Assembly (NCBI GenBank): GCA_027487775.1 | Contig: JAIYCY010000014.1 | Location: 40,028 to 104,027, forward strand | Direction: 5' to 3' | DNA from: Planctomycetaceae bacterium | Lineage (GTDB): Bacteria > Planctomycetota > Phycisphaerae > Tepidisphaerales > Tepidisphaeraceae | Length of the DNA stretch: 64,000 nucleotides | Part shown: positions 19,591 to 28,138 of the stretch, piece by piece | Layout of the letters: the number at the start of each line of letters is the position of its first letter | Numbering within the stretch: position 1 is the stretch's first letter | Translations under genes and position numbers: made by a program | The notes under the pieces: generated by a model | The model's database searches: none | What the model was told of the DNA's origin: nothing | Seen by the model: only the letters and a program-made list of their open reading frames with translations

Positions 19591-22500
19591 TCAGCTCAAG
19601 ATCTCATGCTTTGCATCGCGTTCATCTGCTGGCAACTCGGCAGTGCTCGTTGAACCCGAGCGTGCGCCACCGAATCGGCTGGAGACACCGACTCCCAGGA
19701 TCGGCAACGTCTGGCCATAGCTTCGCGCGATCGTGAGGAGGTCTGCAAATTCGACACGTCGCTGCGCGTCCCGATCTGCATTGCCTTGAGCAAGAACACG
19801 TCCGTCGAGTCCGTAGTTTCTCGATAGGATCAGAAGGTCGCTGAAGTTGACGCTTGCATCGCCGTTCAGGTCGCCGCGCAGCACGTGGAAATCGAACTGA
19901 TGCGCCGCGCTCATGATGAGCCCGCTCGCATCACTGACGGCATTCGCGGTCACGCTGAGCCGATATCGGCCATCAGGCATGGCCCCACTTGCATCGGCTG
20001 GCAGATCGATCCAGGCACGATGAGCGATCGGCTCCCACGAGAAACTCACCGGGACACTCGCCCCGCCCACGAGCGGAGTCACGACAAAATCTCCCGCGCT
20101 CAAACTGGCAGAGACGTCTTCACTGAACGTCACCGCGAGTCTTGTCGGCGAGGTCTGACGATAGATCGACGATCCGACGATGCGTGGCGATTGATTCACC
20201 ACTGGCGTCATCGACACGTTCGAAAACACACCGGCGGTATGACTCAAGGTCGTGCCGCTCACCATAAGCCCCGCGGGGATGGTGGCGGGCATGCTGATCG
20301 TTCGGTTGGTTCCGATCTGCGTCCACGTTGCGCCGTCCGTGCCATAGAACGCGGCAAAATCGTTACCGCGGCGCGTCAATCTGAGCCACACCGGCAAGGC
20401 GTTGTATCCGACTGACCAACTGCTGGATCCGCCGGTTGAGCTGCGCCATCGGAAGAAGATCCGATCGAGGTCTGTAGGCTCCGCCGCCACTTGTGCGAAG
20501 GCTGCGTTGCTCGCGGTCGATGCGCGGAACTGCAGCCCTGCCGCACCGATGCGGTTGCTCTTTCCGTCGATTCGAGTGACGAGATCGAAGTCGCCGTTCG
20601 CATCCTGCGAGAGCATCCGCAGTCCGTCGCCGCTCGTGGCCGCGCTGGCACGAATCGTGAATTTGCCGTCAGCAAAGCTGCTGCGTGCATCGGTCGTCAT
20701 CGTGCCGATGTCGCGAACGATCCACGGACTCGGCAGTTCGGTCGTCGCGATCGCAGCTGATCCGACACCTGCGTCGATGCCGTTGAGCGGCATCACGCGA
20801 TAGACGAATGACGCCCCGCCCGAGACGCCCTGATCCAGATAACCAAGCGACTGCACATTTTCCGCGATCGTATAAAACGTCCCGCCGGCATCGGTCGATC
20901 GCTGCACGCGATATCCGGTCGCACCCACCACCGGTTGCCAGGCCACATTCACCTGCGTCGGCGAGACCACCACGATGTTTAGATCACCGGGCGTGCCGGT
21001 CGGGGCTTGTGAGACGTATTGTGGCGCATAGACGTTCGCATGCGGAAAGCTCGTGCTCTCTGCGCCGATATGGAAGCTCGGAAGCGGGGGTTGGTTGTAG
21101 CCATTCGCCTGCGCGGCCACTTGGACTCGATACTGCGTGTCGTGCATCAAGGTGACCATGCGATGGGCCGTCGGCACGACCGTCGTATAGATTCTCAGTT
21201 CGCTCGCGTCCGCAGCTTTCCAGACCACTTCTTCGCGCCAGTCCCCGATCAGGTCTGCGGTTAATGCAGGGAACTGCTTGGTTCCCTCGCTGGTCGCGAC
21301 GTTGCTCGCCGTCAGGAGTCGATCGCTCGCGCCGGTGGTTGGGTTCCATTTGTTGATGTAGTTTCGGTCCAGCAGTTCGCGTGTCAGATCGCCGTCCCAC
21401 CAGACCAGAAAGTTGTTCGATGTCGGGACGGCAATGGGTGATCCCTGCGCGTTAAGGATGGTGTTTCCATTGACATCGCGCAGCACGCCCGCGCCTTGCG
21501 AGTTATCGATCGGAGGCCCGCCCCAGTTTTCATAGCCCGGCCGAGTCGGATCGATGTCAGCGGCATTTCCGCGGCCCACGTCGATTCCTCGCCCCGCGCC
21601 CCAGATCGTTACCCCTGTCAGCGGATCATACATCGCCGCCCCGAAGGGCCTCGCCGGGTTGTACGTTCCTTCGTTCTCATGAATTCCAAAAACCTCAAGC
21701 CCGGGGCGCGACGGATCCAGATCTCCGACGTGCATTGCGTCCCCGTGCTCAAGCTGTGTCGATGCCAGCGGCAACCCGTTGTCATCCACCACCATCGAGC
21801 CATTGATGATTTCATCGCGGCCATCAAAATCCACATCGGCCACACTGATCTGATGATTTCCCTGCCCGACAAAGTTGGAGTTGATATTGTTGTTCAGGTT
21901 GAGCGCGGCACGGAAATGCCAGCGTTTGACCAACTGTCCGTTGCGATAGTCATAGGCGACCTGCTGCGTTTGCGATGCGTAACCTGATTGGTTGAAGTAG
22001 ATCCCGCGTGACACCACCAGGCTCGGCCGCTGCCCATCGAGGTAGGCGGGGACGAGGAACATCTGTTTAGCGCGTTGGCCGTAGTTGTCGCCCCATTCGG
22101 TCAGTTGTCCTCGCGCAGGTTCCATCGGGATGCTTGTCAGCAGCGCGCCGGTCTGGCCGTTGAAGACGCTGAGAAACTCCGGCCCGCGCACGGTCCAACC
22201 GACGGGCCACTGGGAGGCGTTGTTCACATGATCCGCGTTCGGATCCCCGATCACGGTTCCGAAGGCGTCGCGGGTCCCGTCCGCCGTTCGCATGATCATC
22301 TCAGCGCGGCCGTCACCATCGAAGTCGTAGACCATCGGCGCATCAATCGGCCCGGCGATGTTTCTCCCGAGATCGATTCGCCACAATCGCGTCCCGTCCA
22401 TGCGGTAGGCATCCAGCATCATCGGGGCCGAGAACTCACTCGCGGCGAGTTCCACGCCGAACCATCTGACCAGCAGTTCGTATTGCCCGTCACCGTCCAA

Positions 22501-23784
22501 GTCTGCCGGGCTGGCGTCGAGGATGTCGTATCGAAACGCCGCGCCGTCGCGTAGCAATCCGCCCGGCGGGATTTGCATCGGAACGCTCAGGTACTGCTCT
22601 GTGCTGGCATTCGCGCCCAGCGTAAAGCCCCCGTCCTCAGCCTGCTCCACCCCGCCGAGCACCGGTCTGACGAAGTAGCGATACGCGAGCTTCATGTTCA
22701 GCCCGCTGTCAGAATAGTTGGTCACCGCAGAGAGCGGATTCGCATTCAGTTTTACCGGCGGTTGCCCCTCGGCCTGTCGATAGAGGTTGAATGCGACATT
22801 GGGTGAATCGGTTCCGAGCAATCGCCAGGAGACAAACGCCTGTCCATTTCCGCGTGAAATCGCGACGACGCCCCGATCCAGCCGTTCCACCTGCCGTGTC
22901 GTCGGGGTGGCAGGCAACCTCACCGGACCGGCCGCTCGTGATGCCGCAACTTCGCTGGCGTTCAGCGCGCGATTGTAGATTCGCAGTTCGTCGATCGATC
23001 CACTCAACCCGGCATCATTGGCGAACTGACTTCGTCCGAGGTACGCGAAGACTTCATTCGCACTCGAAATGTCCACGCCATCCAACGTGGTCGAACCCGC
23101 AAGCGTTCCATCGAGGTAGAGTGACATCGCGTTGCCCGCGGGGTTCAAGGTGACGACCACATGCCGCTGAAACCCTTCATTCGCCGCGGCGGTTGCGCTC
23201 GCGAGCCGGTCCGCCCCGCTGGCCGGCCGAAGCGACGCGCGCGCCGTTCCCGCCGAGCTTTTCGGCGTGTAGAAGAGATAAGTTCGGCCGTTGGTGCCGT
23301 TCTGATCTCCGAAGTCGAACACCCGCATCCAATTCGGAGTTGCGCTGAAAGTCGTGTACCACGCCTCGATCGATGCTGCGCCCGACGCGGGCAAGATCCC
23401 GTTCGGCAGTCTGGCATACTGCACCGCCGAGCCGTTACCGCTCGTCACGCCCGCGTTCTGCAGGACAAGCCGGCCGCTATGGATGGTTGCTCCGTTGAAA
23501 AGCGTTCCATGGGCATTGCCCACTGAATCGTTGGCCGTCCCGTCATTGAATGTGTACTGGTGCGTCAGCGACAAATGTCGCCGCGGTTCGAGCACTTCGA
23601 CGCGCGGGCGATCCGAAGTTGGTTCTGTGGGGTCTCGAAATGACACGACGACTCCGATCTGAGCAATCTGATGTTGATCCCCCGGGACCGAGACGAGTTC
23701 CAGATGGCTCGGCGAGACCATCCAAGAAAGCGCCACGCCGGCAACCGATCGGAGATACGCACCGAGCGGGTACCGGCGTGGCAT
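19591..23784 (-). CDS. Modular rhamnogalacturonan lyase PL11, second copy (LamG, PL11, Fn3, sandwich, Ig-like, dockerin-like)
   Basis: 1397 residues with a LEPR-XLL type motif (VEVLEPRRHLSLT) at about residue 62. That is further in than in the other copy, after an N-terminal hydrophobic stretch, so a shorter start is possible. Domains in order: LamG (about 75-290), PL11 propeller ('AFVSWRLLGTDSPNVAFN', then blades with 'DLDGDGQYELLVR', 'DFDGDGRAEMIMR'), a fibronectin type III module ('VNVAWQPVVGATGYRVQR'), a DUF1349-like beta-sandwich ('RIFFRWRSSTGGSSSW'), an Ig-like Big_5 domain and two dockerin-like repeats ('FSDLLILSRNYG', 'FADLLTIARSYG'). The second repeat has a degraded calcium loop (DRDAQRRVEF). 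No PEP-CTERM tag is present. It presumably acts on the same backbone as the first copy but carries different accessory modules. Confidence 0.9.
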   Translation of the reverse strand: MPRRYPLGAYLRSVAGVALSWMVSPSHLELVSVPGDQHQIAQIGVVVSFRDPTEPTSDRPRVEVLEPRRHLSLTHQYTFNDGTANDSVGNAHGTLFNGATIHSGRLVLQNAGVTSGNGSAVQYARLPNGILPASGAASIEAWYTTFSATPNWMRVFDFGDQNGTNGRTYLFYTPKSSAGTARASLRPASGADRLASATAAANEGFQRHVVVTLNPAGNAMSLYLDGTLAGSTTLDGVDISSANEVFAYLGRSQFANDAGLSGSIDELRIYNRALNASEVAASRAAGPVRLPATPTTRQVERLDRGVVAISRGNGQAFVSWRLLGTDSPNVAFNLYRQAEGQPPVKLNANPLSAVTNYSDSGLNMKLAYRYFVRPVLGGVEQAEDGGFTLGANASTEQYLSVPMQIPPGGLLRDGAAFRYDILDASPADLDGDGQYELLVRWFGVELAASEFSAPMMLDAYRMDGTRLWRIDLGRNIAGPIDAPMVYDFDGDGRAEMIMRTADGTRDAFGTVIGDPNADHVNNASQWPVGWTVRGPEFLSVFNGQTGALLTSIPMEPARGQLTEWGDNYGQRAKQMFLVPAYLDGQRPSLVVSRGIYFNQSGYASQTQQVAYDYRNGQLVKRWHFRAALNLNNNINSNFVGQGNHQISVADVDFDGRDEIINGSMVVDDNGLPLASTQLEHGDAMHVGDLDPSRPGLEVFGIHENEGTYNPARPFGAAMYDPLTGVTIWGAGRGIDVGRGNAADIDPTRPGYENWGGPPIDNSQGAGVLRDVNGNTILNAQGSPIAVPTSNNFLVWWDGDLTRELLDRNYINKWNPTTGASDRLLTASNVATSEGTKQFPALTADLIGDWREEVVWKAADASELRIYTTVVPTAHRMVTLMHDTQYRVQVAAQANGYNQPPLPSFHIGAESTSFPHANVYAPQYVSQAPTGTPGDLNIVVVSPTQVNVAWQPVVGATGYRVQRSTDAGGTFYTIAENVQSLGYLDQGVSGGASFVYRVMPLNGIDAGVGSAAIATTELPSPWIVRDIGTMTTDARSSFADGKFTIRASAATSGDGLRMLSQDANGDFDLVTRIDGKSNRIGAAGLQFRASTASNAAFAQVAAEPTDLDRIFFRWRSSTGGSSSWSVGYNALPVWLRLTRRGNDFAAFYGTDGATWTQIGTNRTISMPATIPAGLMVSGTTLSHTAGVFSNVSMTPVVNQSPRIVGSSIYRQTSPTRLAVTFSEDVSASLSAGDFVVTPLVGGASVPVSFSWEPIAHRAWIDLPADASGAMPDGRYRLSVTANAVSDASGLIMSAAHQFDFHVLRGDLNGDASVNFSDLLILSRNYGLDGRVLAQGNADRDAQRRVEFADLLTIARSYGQTLPILGVGVSSRFGGARSGSTSTAELPADERDAKHEILS

Positions 23785-23845
23785 GGTTTTGGCCTTTCGG
23801 TTGAAAGGTTGAGAGACGATCAGGTCAGCACGGACCGAAATCGAA

Positions 23846-25192
23846 TCAGCGACGACGCAGCGCGATGAGCCCGACCGAGGCCAACAGACCCAAGGTCGCC
23901 GGCTCGGGGATCAGGACGAGGGCGACGTTGTTGCCGCCGAAGGCGTACTGAACTTCGTAGTTGGCGGGCAGTCCGGCGACGCCTGCGAAGGTTCCGCTCA
24001 AGGAGCCGTAGGTTGCGATGATGTAAGACGGATCGTTCAACGTGGAGAGGACGCTGAGATTCAGGGTTGCGGCGGTGATGTTGAGTGCGCCGGTGACATT
24101 CAACCGGTCGGCGGATCCGGCGCCGGTGCCGTCTGCCTCGATGGCAAGAGTCCCGCTGAGCGTGGCCGATCCGACGGTGAGGCTGCCGATGGTCACGCCG
24201 GGGCTGACTGTTCCCGCGCCACTGACGGCCCCGGCAATCGAGCCGGTTCCGCCGAGGGTGCCGTTAGCGCCGACGCTCACGCCGTTGTTCCACGTGCCAT
24301 TGACGTTCAGCCGACCACCCGTGACGGAACCCGCACCCGGGGTGACCACCGCGCCGGAGAGAGTCTGCGTGCCCAGGCCGACTTTATTGACTGTCGAACC
24401 ACCACCGCCCGTGCCTGTCATGTTGATGCTGCCGGAGAACGATCCGTTCGCATCGCCATTACCAAGCGTGAGGCTTCTCGAATTGGCCCCATCCTTGGTC
24501 ACCGAACCCGCCCCCCCGGCGAAGTCATTGAGTCCATTGATCTGGATATTGACGTTGTTGATCCGGAAGTTGCCGCCCGAGCCGACGAACATATTGCCAG
24601 CGCTCGCACCGAACGGAAGAACGTTTTCCGCCGACACATCCAGCAGCCCACCAGTGATGATCGTGGAGCCGGTGTATGCTTTTGCGGGTGAGACCAATCG
24701 GAGGCGTCCTGCGCCGGTTTTAGTGATGCCGAATGCGCCTGTAATCGTACCATTCATCTCAAGCCTGCCCGAACTCGTGTTTGCCGAGACATCGATGCTC
24801 ACATCTTGTCCGAGCACAATCGGAGCCGAGATCGTTGTGGCGTTTGAGCCACCTTGGATGCTTGCGATATTGCCATTGAGCAAAATCGAGTTGCCCGCAA
24901 TCGTGTTCAGATTGTGCGTGAGCGTAATGCCCGTGATGCTCGTGCCCGCAGGCAGGTCATTATTCGTGGCACGCGATCCGCCTGTGACAGGGAGGGTGAT
25001 GCGCACCTCATCGCCCGCCACCGGGGCGACGCCGCCAATCCAGTTGTTTCCATCGCTCCACAAATTGGTGCTCAATGCGGTTGACTGCCACACCACCAGT
25101 GCACCTGACGCTTGTCCGATGCCCAATCCTCCGATGACTCCAAGGGCCGCCACCATCACAGCCACACGATTCCGCTTCGAGACGTTCTGCAT
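23846..25192 (-). CDS. Beta-strand-repeat PEP-CTERM surface protein
   Basis: 448 residues counting from the ATG at 25192; a GTG three codons upstream is equally open. A signal peptide (VMVAALGVIGGLGIGQASGA) precedes Gly/Asn-rich autotransporter-associated beta-strand repeats ('ITKTGAGRLRLVSPAKAYTG', 'TVNKVGLGTQTLSGA', 'GRLNVNGTWNNGVSVG'). The tail is PEP-CTERM (IPEPATLGLLASVGLIALRRR). It resembles a small version of the 1417-residue protein but lacks the dockerin-like pair. A 231-bp AT-rich gap upstream separates it from the arabinan operon, so it probably starts a new transcript that continues into the PL11 gene 61 bp downstream. Probably a surface or matrix protein; function unknown. Confidence 0.82.
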   Translation of the reverse strand: MQNVSKRNRVAVMVAALGVIGGLGIGQASGALVVWQSTALSTNLWSDGNNWIGGVAPVAGDEVRITLPVTGGSRATNNDLPAGTSITGITLTHNLNTIAGNSILLNGNIASIQGGSNATTISAPIVLGQDVSIDVSANTSSGRLEMNGTITGAFGITKTGAGRLRLVSPAKAYTGSTIITGGLLDVSAENVLPFGASAGNMFVGSGGNFRINNVNIQINGLNDFAGGAGSVTKDGANSRSLTLGNGDANGSFSGSINMTGTGGGGSTVNKVGLGTQTLSGAVVTPGAGSVTGGRLNVNGTWNNGVSVGANGTLGGTGSIAGAVSGAGTVSPGVTIGSLTVGSATLSGTLAIEADGTGAGSADRLNVTGALNITAATLNLSVLSTLNDPSYIIATYGSLSGTFAGVAGLPANYEVQYAFGGNNVALVLIPEPATLGLLASVGLIALRRR

Positions 25193-25423
25193 ATTCCTCA
25201 CTCCTCAAAAGAGATGTTCCAAAACACAAACTTCTTCCGCTGGCCCAAAATTTACCTCGTTCCTGAAATGTGTCAATGAAAATCTCTGATATTTAGCCGG
25301 AACAACGCCGCTCCATTTTTGGCAGCAGAATCAAAACATCCGAATTCGGCCGCAAAATAGTCGAATTATCGGGCAGATTGCCAGATCGGTGAACCCCATG
25401 AAAATTGCTGAGATCATGTCAGG

Positions 25424-26389
25424 CTATTCCACGGTCGGCTTGCGGTCGTCGCGGAAAATCGGTCGACCGGCTGTATCCCAATCCAAGCGCGTCAGCCGTG
25501 CGTGTCGGTTCGGGTCTGCCAGCGGGCTCGGATACGTGCCTGCGTATTCCCGCGCGTGATAGACCATCACGTCCGTTCCCCCATCTTCAGTCACTGTAAA
25601 GCTGTTGTGTCCGGGCCCGAACCGCTTCAACGCCGCATCGGTACTAAACACCGGAACTGACGATTTGGTCCAACTTCGTGCATCCAGCAGGTCTGCGTCT
25701 TCGTCGGTCCACAACAGGCCCATGCAATAGTTCTCGTCGGTCGCACTTGCGGAATAACTGATCCAGATCCGCCCGTGCCGGATCAGCACCGCCGGCCCTT
25801 CGTTCACGTTGAATCCCACGCGTTCCCAAGCCTCGGTCGGCTGACTGATTCGCGTCGCGGGCAATTCCAGTTCTGTGGGCGATCGCATCTTTGCGATGTA
25901 CAGGTCGCTCGATTCCTCCCCGCCGATCGTCTTTTGGGCCCAGACCATGTACCTCGCGCCCCGATGTTGGAACGTGGTTGCATCGAGGCTGAACGAGTCG
26001 AAATCCGTTTTGATTTGCCCGCGCTCCACCCATTCATCCTTCAGAGGATCCTGACCCATGCACTTAAGTGCCCAGATTCGAATGTTCCAGATCCGCTCGC
26101 GCTCGCCGGCTGCAAAGTAAATCCACCACGCGCCATCCAAACGATGAATCTCCGGTGCCCAGACATGCCAGCTCATCGGTCCGCTTTCATGTTTTCGCCA
26201 GACCGTCACCGCCTCTGCCTGGGCGAGGCCAGCGAGCGTCGCGCTTCGCCTCAGCTCGATCCGGTCATGCTCGGGCACACTCGCCGTGAACAGATACGAG
26301 CCGTCATCTGCGCGAAGAATCCACGGATCAGCCCGCTGCTGAATGAAGGGTTGCGGAATCCGGCATAGATCGTTTTCGTTGCACAACAT
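25424..26389 (-). CDS. GH43 family glycosidase, intracellular exo-arabinanase-like
   Basis: 321 residues, AGGAG nine bases before the ATG, no signal peptide, hence probably cytoplasmic. GH43 hallmarks: 'QQRADPWILRADDGSYLFTA' with base Asp at about residue 21, 'HVWAPEIHRLDGAWWIYFAA', a second Asp in 'SLDATTF' and Glu in 'NVNEGPAV'. Arrangement and length resemble the GH43_26 branch, which includes exo-alpha-1,5-L-arabinofuranosidases; that assignment is tentative. It is the last gene of the putative operon with the ABC importer and the GH51/GH127 arabinosidases, 49 bp after the second permease, fitting trimming of imported arabino-oligosaccharides. Confidence 0.82.
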   Translation of the reverse strand: MLCNENDLCRIPQPFIQQRADPWILRADDGSYLFTASVPEHDRIELRRSATLAGLAQAEAVTVWRKHESGPMSWHVWAPEIHRLDGAWWIYFAAGERERIWNIRIWALKCMGQDPLKDEWVERGQIKTDFDSFSLDATTFQHRGARYMVWAQKTIGGEESSDLYIAKMRSPTELELPATRISQPTEAWERVGFNVNEGPAVLIRHGRIWISYSASATDENYCMGLLWTDEDADLLDARSWTKSSVPVFSTDAALKRFGPGHNSFTVTEDGGTDVMVYHAREYAGTYPSPLADPNRHARLTRLDWDTAGRPIFRDDRKPTVE

Positions 26390-26438
26390 TTCTGTAACTC
26401 CTGTTCGGGTCTGGTCGCTTGGTCTTTCGGCTTTGGGT

Positions 26439-27266
26439 CTACTCTTTCAGTCCGCTGCTCGACATGCTTTGGATGATTTGCCGCTGAAACACAGAGAACA
26501 CGATCAGCAACGGAAGGCTCGCCAGCACGCTCGTCGCCAGCGTCAGTCCGTATTCGGTGTAATAGCTGCTTTGGTAGAGCGCGATTCCGACAGGCAGCGT
26601 GTAGTTCTGGATCGAATCCATGTAGACCAACGGCGCGAGGAAGTCGTTCCAGCTTCCGATGAATGTAAAGATGCCGAGGGTTGCCAGTGTGGGTGCAGAA
26701 AGAGGAAGCGTCACATGCAAGAAGACGCCGAGACTGGAACATCCGTCCACGATCGCGGCCTCTTCGATGGCCTGCGGGATCGCGCGCATGAAGCTGGCCA
26801 GCATGAACACGCCAAACGCGCTCGCGGCCGCGGGCACGATCAGCGCCGTCGGGGAATCCAGCCAGCCGAGTCTTCCCAAGAGCAGATACATCGGCACGAG
26901 GAACAATTGCCCCGGCAGCATCATGCTCAGAACCACGCCGCCCAGCATCCGATCTGCTCCCGCCAGCCGCAGCCTGGTCAACGCATACGCCGCCGTCGAC
27001 GAGACGATCAGCACCAACAGGGTCACGCTCGTGGAGATGAACAGGCTGTTGAGCAGCCAGCGAACAAACGGCGCTTCTTCGGCATGCTGAAGCACGTAGA
27101 GATAATTCGATGTCGTCCAGGGCCTGGGCCAGAGCGATCGCGGATTCAAAACCTCCGACTCGACTTTAAAACTGGTCAAAATCATCAGCACCAGCGGCAG
27201 CAGAAACATCAGCGCCACCGCAAACATCAGGATTGCAAATCCGCGCATCATCGAGCGACGACTCAT
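26439..27266 (-). CDS. Carbohydrate ABC transporter permease (MalG/LacG type)
   Basis: 275 residues from the ATG at 27266, which overlaps the stop of the upstream permease as ATGA. A longer frame upstream merely reads through the partner gene. Six hydrophobic segments are visible, with the cytoplasmic EAA loop 'EEAAIVDGCSSLGVFLHVTLPLS', the site that contacts the ATPase. It ends with 'VFSVFQRQIIQSMSSSGLKE', typical of MalG-type subunits. It works with the adjacent permease and binding protein as an importer for sugar or oligosaccharide. No ATPase gene is present in the window, so the complex must borrow one encoded elsewhere, as MsmK/MsmX-type importers do. Confidence 0.92.
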   Translation of the reverse strand: MSRRSMMRGFAILMFAVALMFLLPLVLMILTSFKVESEVLNPRSLWPRPWTTSNYLYVLQHAEEAPFVRWLLNSLFISTSVTLLVLIVSSTAAYALTRLRLAGADRMLGGVVLSMMLPGQLFLVPMYLLLGRLGWLDSPTALIVPAAASAFGVFMLASFMRAIPQAIEEAAIVDGCSSLGVFLHVTLPLSAPTLATLGIFTFIGSWNDFLAPLVYMDSIQNYTLPVGIALYQSSYYTEYGLTLATSVLASLPLLIVFSVFQRQIIQSMSSSGLKE

Positions 27267-28138
27267 GACGCCACCCTCCGAATGATCCGAAACTGAACCC
27301 AGGCAAACCCGGCGATCAAGAGAAACAGCAACCAACTGATCGCCGCTGCATAACCCAGTCGAAAATCTCCGAACGCCGTATCGTAAATCAGCGAAACCAC
27401 CCCGCGTGTGCTCATCTCCGGCCCACCGCCCGTGAGCATGAGCGCCTGTCCGAACATCTGGAACGCGCCGATCGTGTTCATCACCACCATGAACAGTAGC
27501 ACGGGCTTTAACATCGGTAGCGTGATGCTCCAGAACCTTCGCCACGCGCCTGCACCGTCCATCTCCGCCGCCTCCAGAATCGTGGGCGGGATTTGCTGGA
27601 GTCCGTTCAGCACCACCACCGCTGATCCTCCGAGCGTCCACCACAGCGTCATCAGTACGATGCTCGGCATCGCCCAGTTGACATCCGTGAGCCAGGGCAT
27701 CCCCTCGATGCCCAATTGCCTCAGCAGAAAGTTGAACAAACCAAACTCACGATTGTAAAACCACTGCCACAAGATCCCCGCCACTGCGATGCTAAACAGG
27801 CCTGGCAGGAACAGCAGCATGCGTACGAGTTGCTTCGATCGATTCATCACGCCCATCGCGTTCATGCCCACAGCCAGCAGCGTCGAGAGCACGATCTGCA
27901 GCGGAACGATCCACAGCGTGTACGTGAGCGTCACCCCGACAGCCTTCCAGAAGAATCGATCCGACAGGGCTTCCGCAAAATTGGATAGCCCCACGAACCG
28001 CATCGGCTCGCCCGCAGTGAGGTCATATCGACAAAACGCCAGCACCATTGCAAACACGAGCGGCAGCAACACGAACGCCCCGAACGCGAGCCCGAACGGC
28101 ATGAGAAACAACCATCGTGACGCGCCTCGATGATTCAT
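27263..28138 (-). CDS. Carbohydrate ABC transporter permease (MalF/UgpA type)
   Basis: 291 residues, six predicted membrane spans, starting inside the stop codon of the binding-protein gene (ATGA overlap) and ending in the same way with the next permease, so the three genes are translationally coupled. The EAA loop reads 'EAAEMDGAGAWRRFWSITLP'. N-terminal 'WLFLMPFGLAFGAFVLLPL' is typical of the UgpA/MalF group. It pairs with the downstream permease to form the channel. Context with GH51, GH127 and GH43 points to arabino-oligosaccharides as cargo, which is inference. Confidence 0.92.
   Translation of the reverse strand: MNHRGASRWLFLMPFGLAFGAFVLLPLVFAMVLAFCRYDLTAGEPMRFVGLSNFAEALSDRFFWKAVGVTLTYTLWIVPLQIVLSTLLAVGMNAMGVMNRSKQLVRMLLFLPGLFSIAVAGILWQWFYNREFGLFNFLLRQLGIEGMPWLTDVNWAMPSIVLMTLWWTLGGSAVVVLNGLQQIPPTILEAAEMDGAGAWRRFWSITLPMLKPVLLFMVVMNTIGAFQMFGQALMLTGGGPEMSTRGVVSLIYDTAFGDFRLGYAAAISWLLFLLIAGFAWVQFRIIRRVAS

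Noticed and set aside
18189..19736. Open frame of 515 codons on the + strand
   Set aside because: It is the complement of the GH43 endo-arabinanase gene, whose catalytic triad is in the other strand. The translation is Arg/His/Pro-rich and has no domain.
24042..25289. Open frame of 415 codons on the + strand
   Set aside because: It is antisense to the beta-strand-repeat PEP-CTERM gene. The Pro/Val-rich translation is what Gly/Asn/Thr repeats give on the opposite strand.
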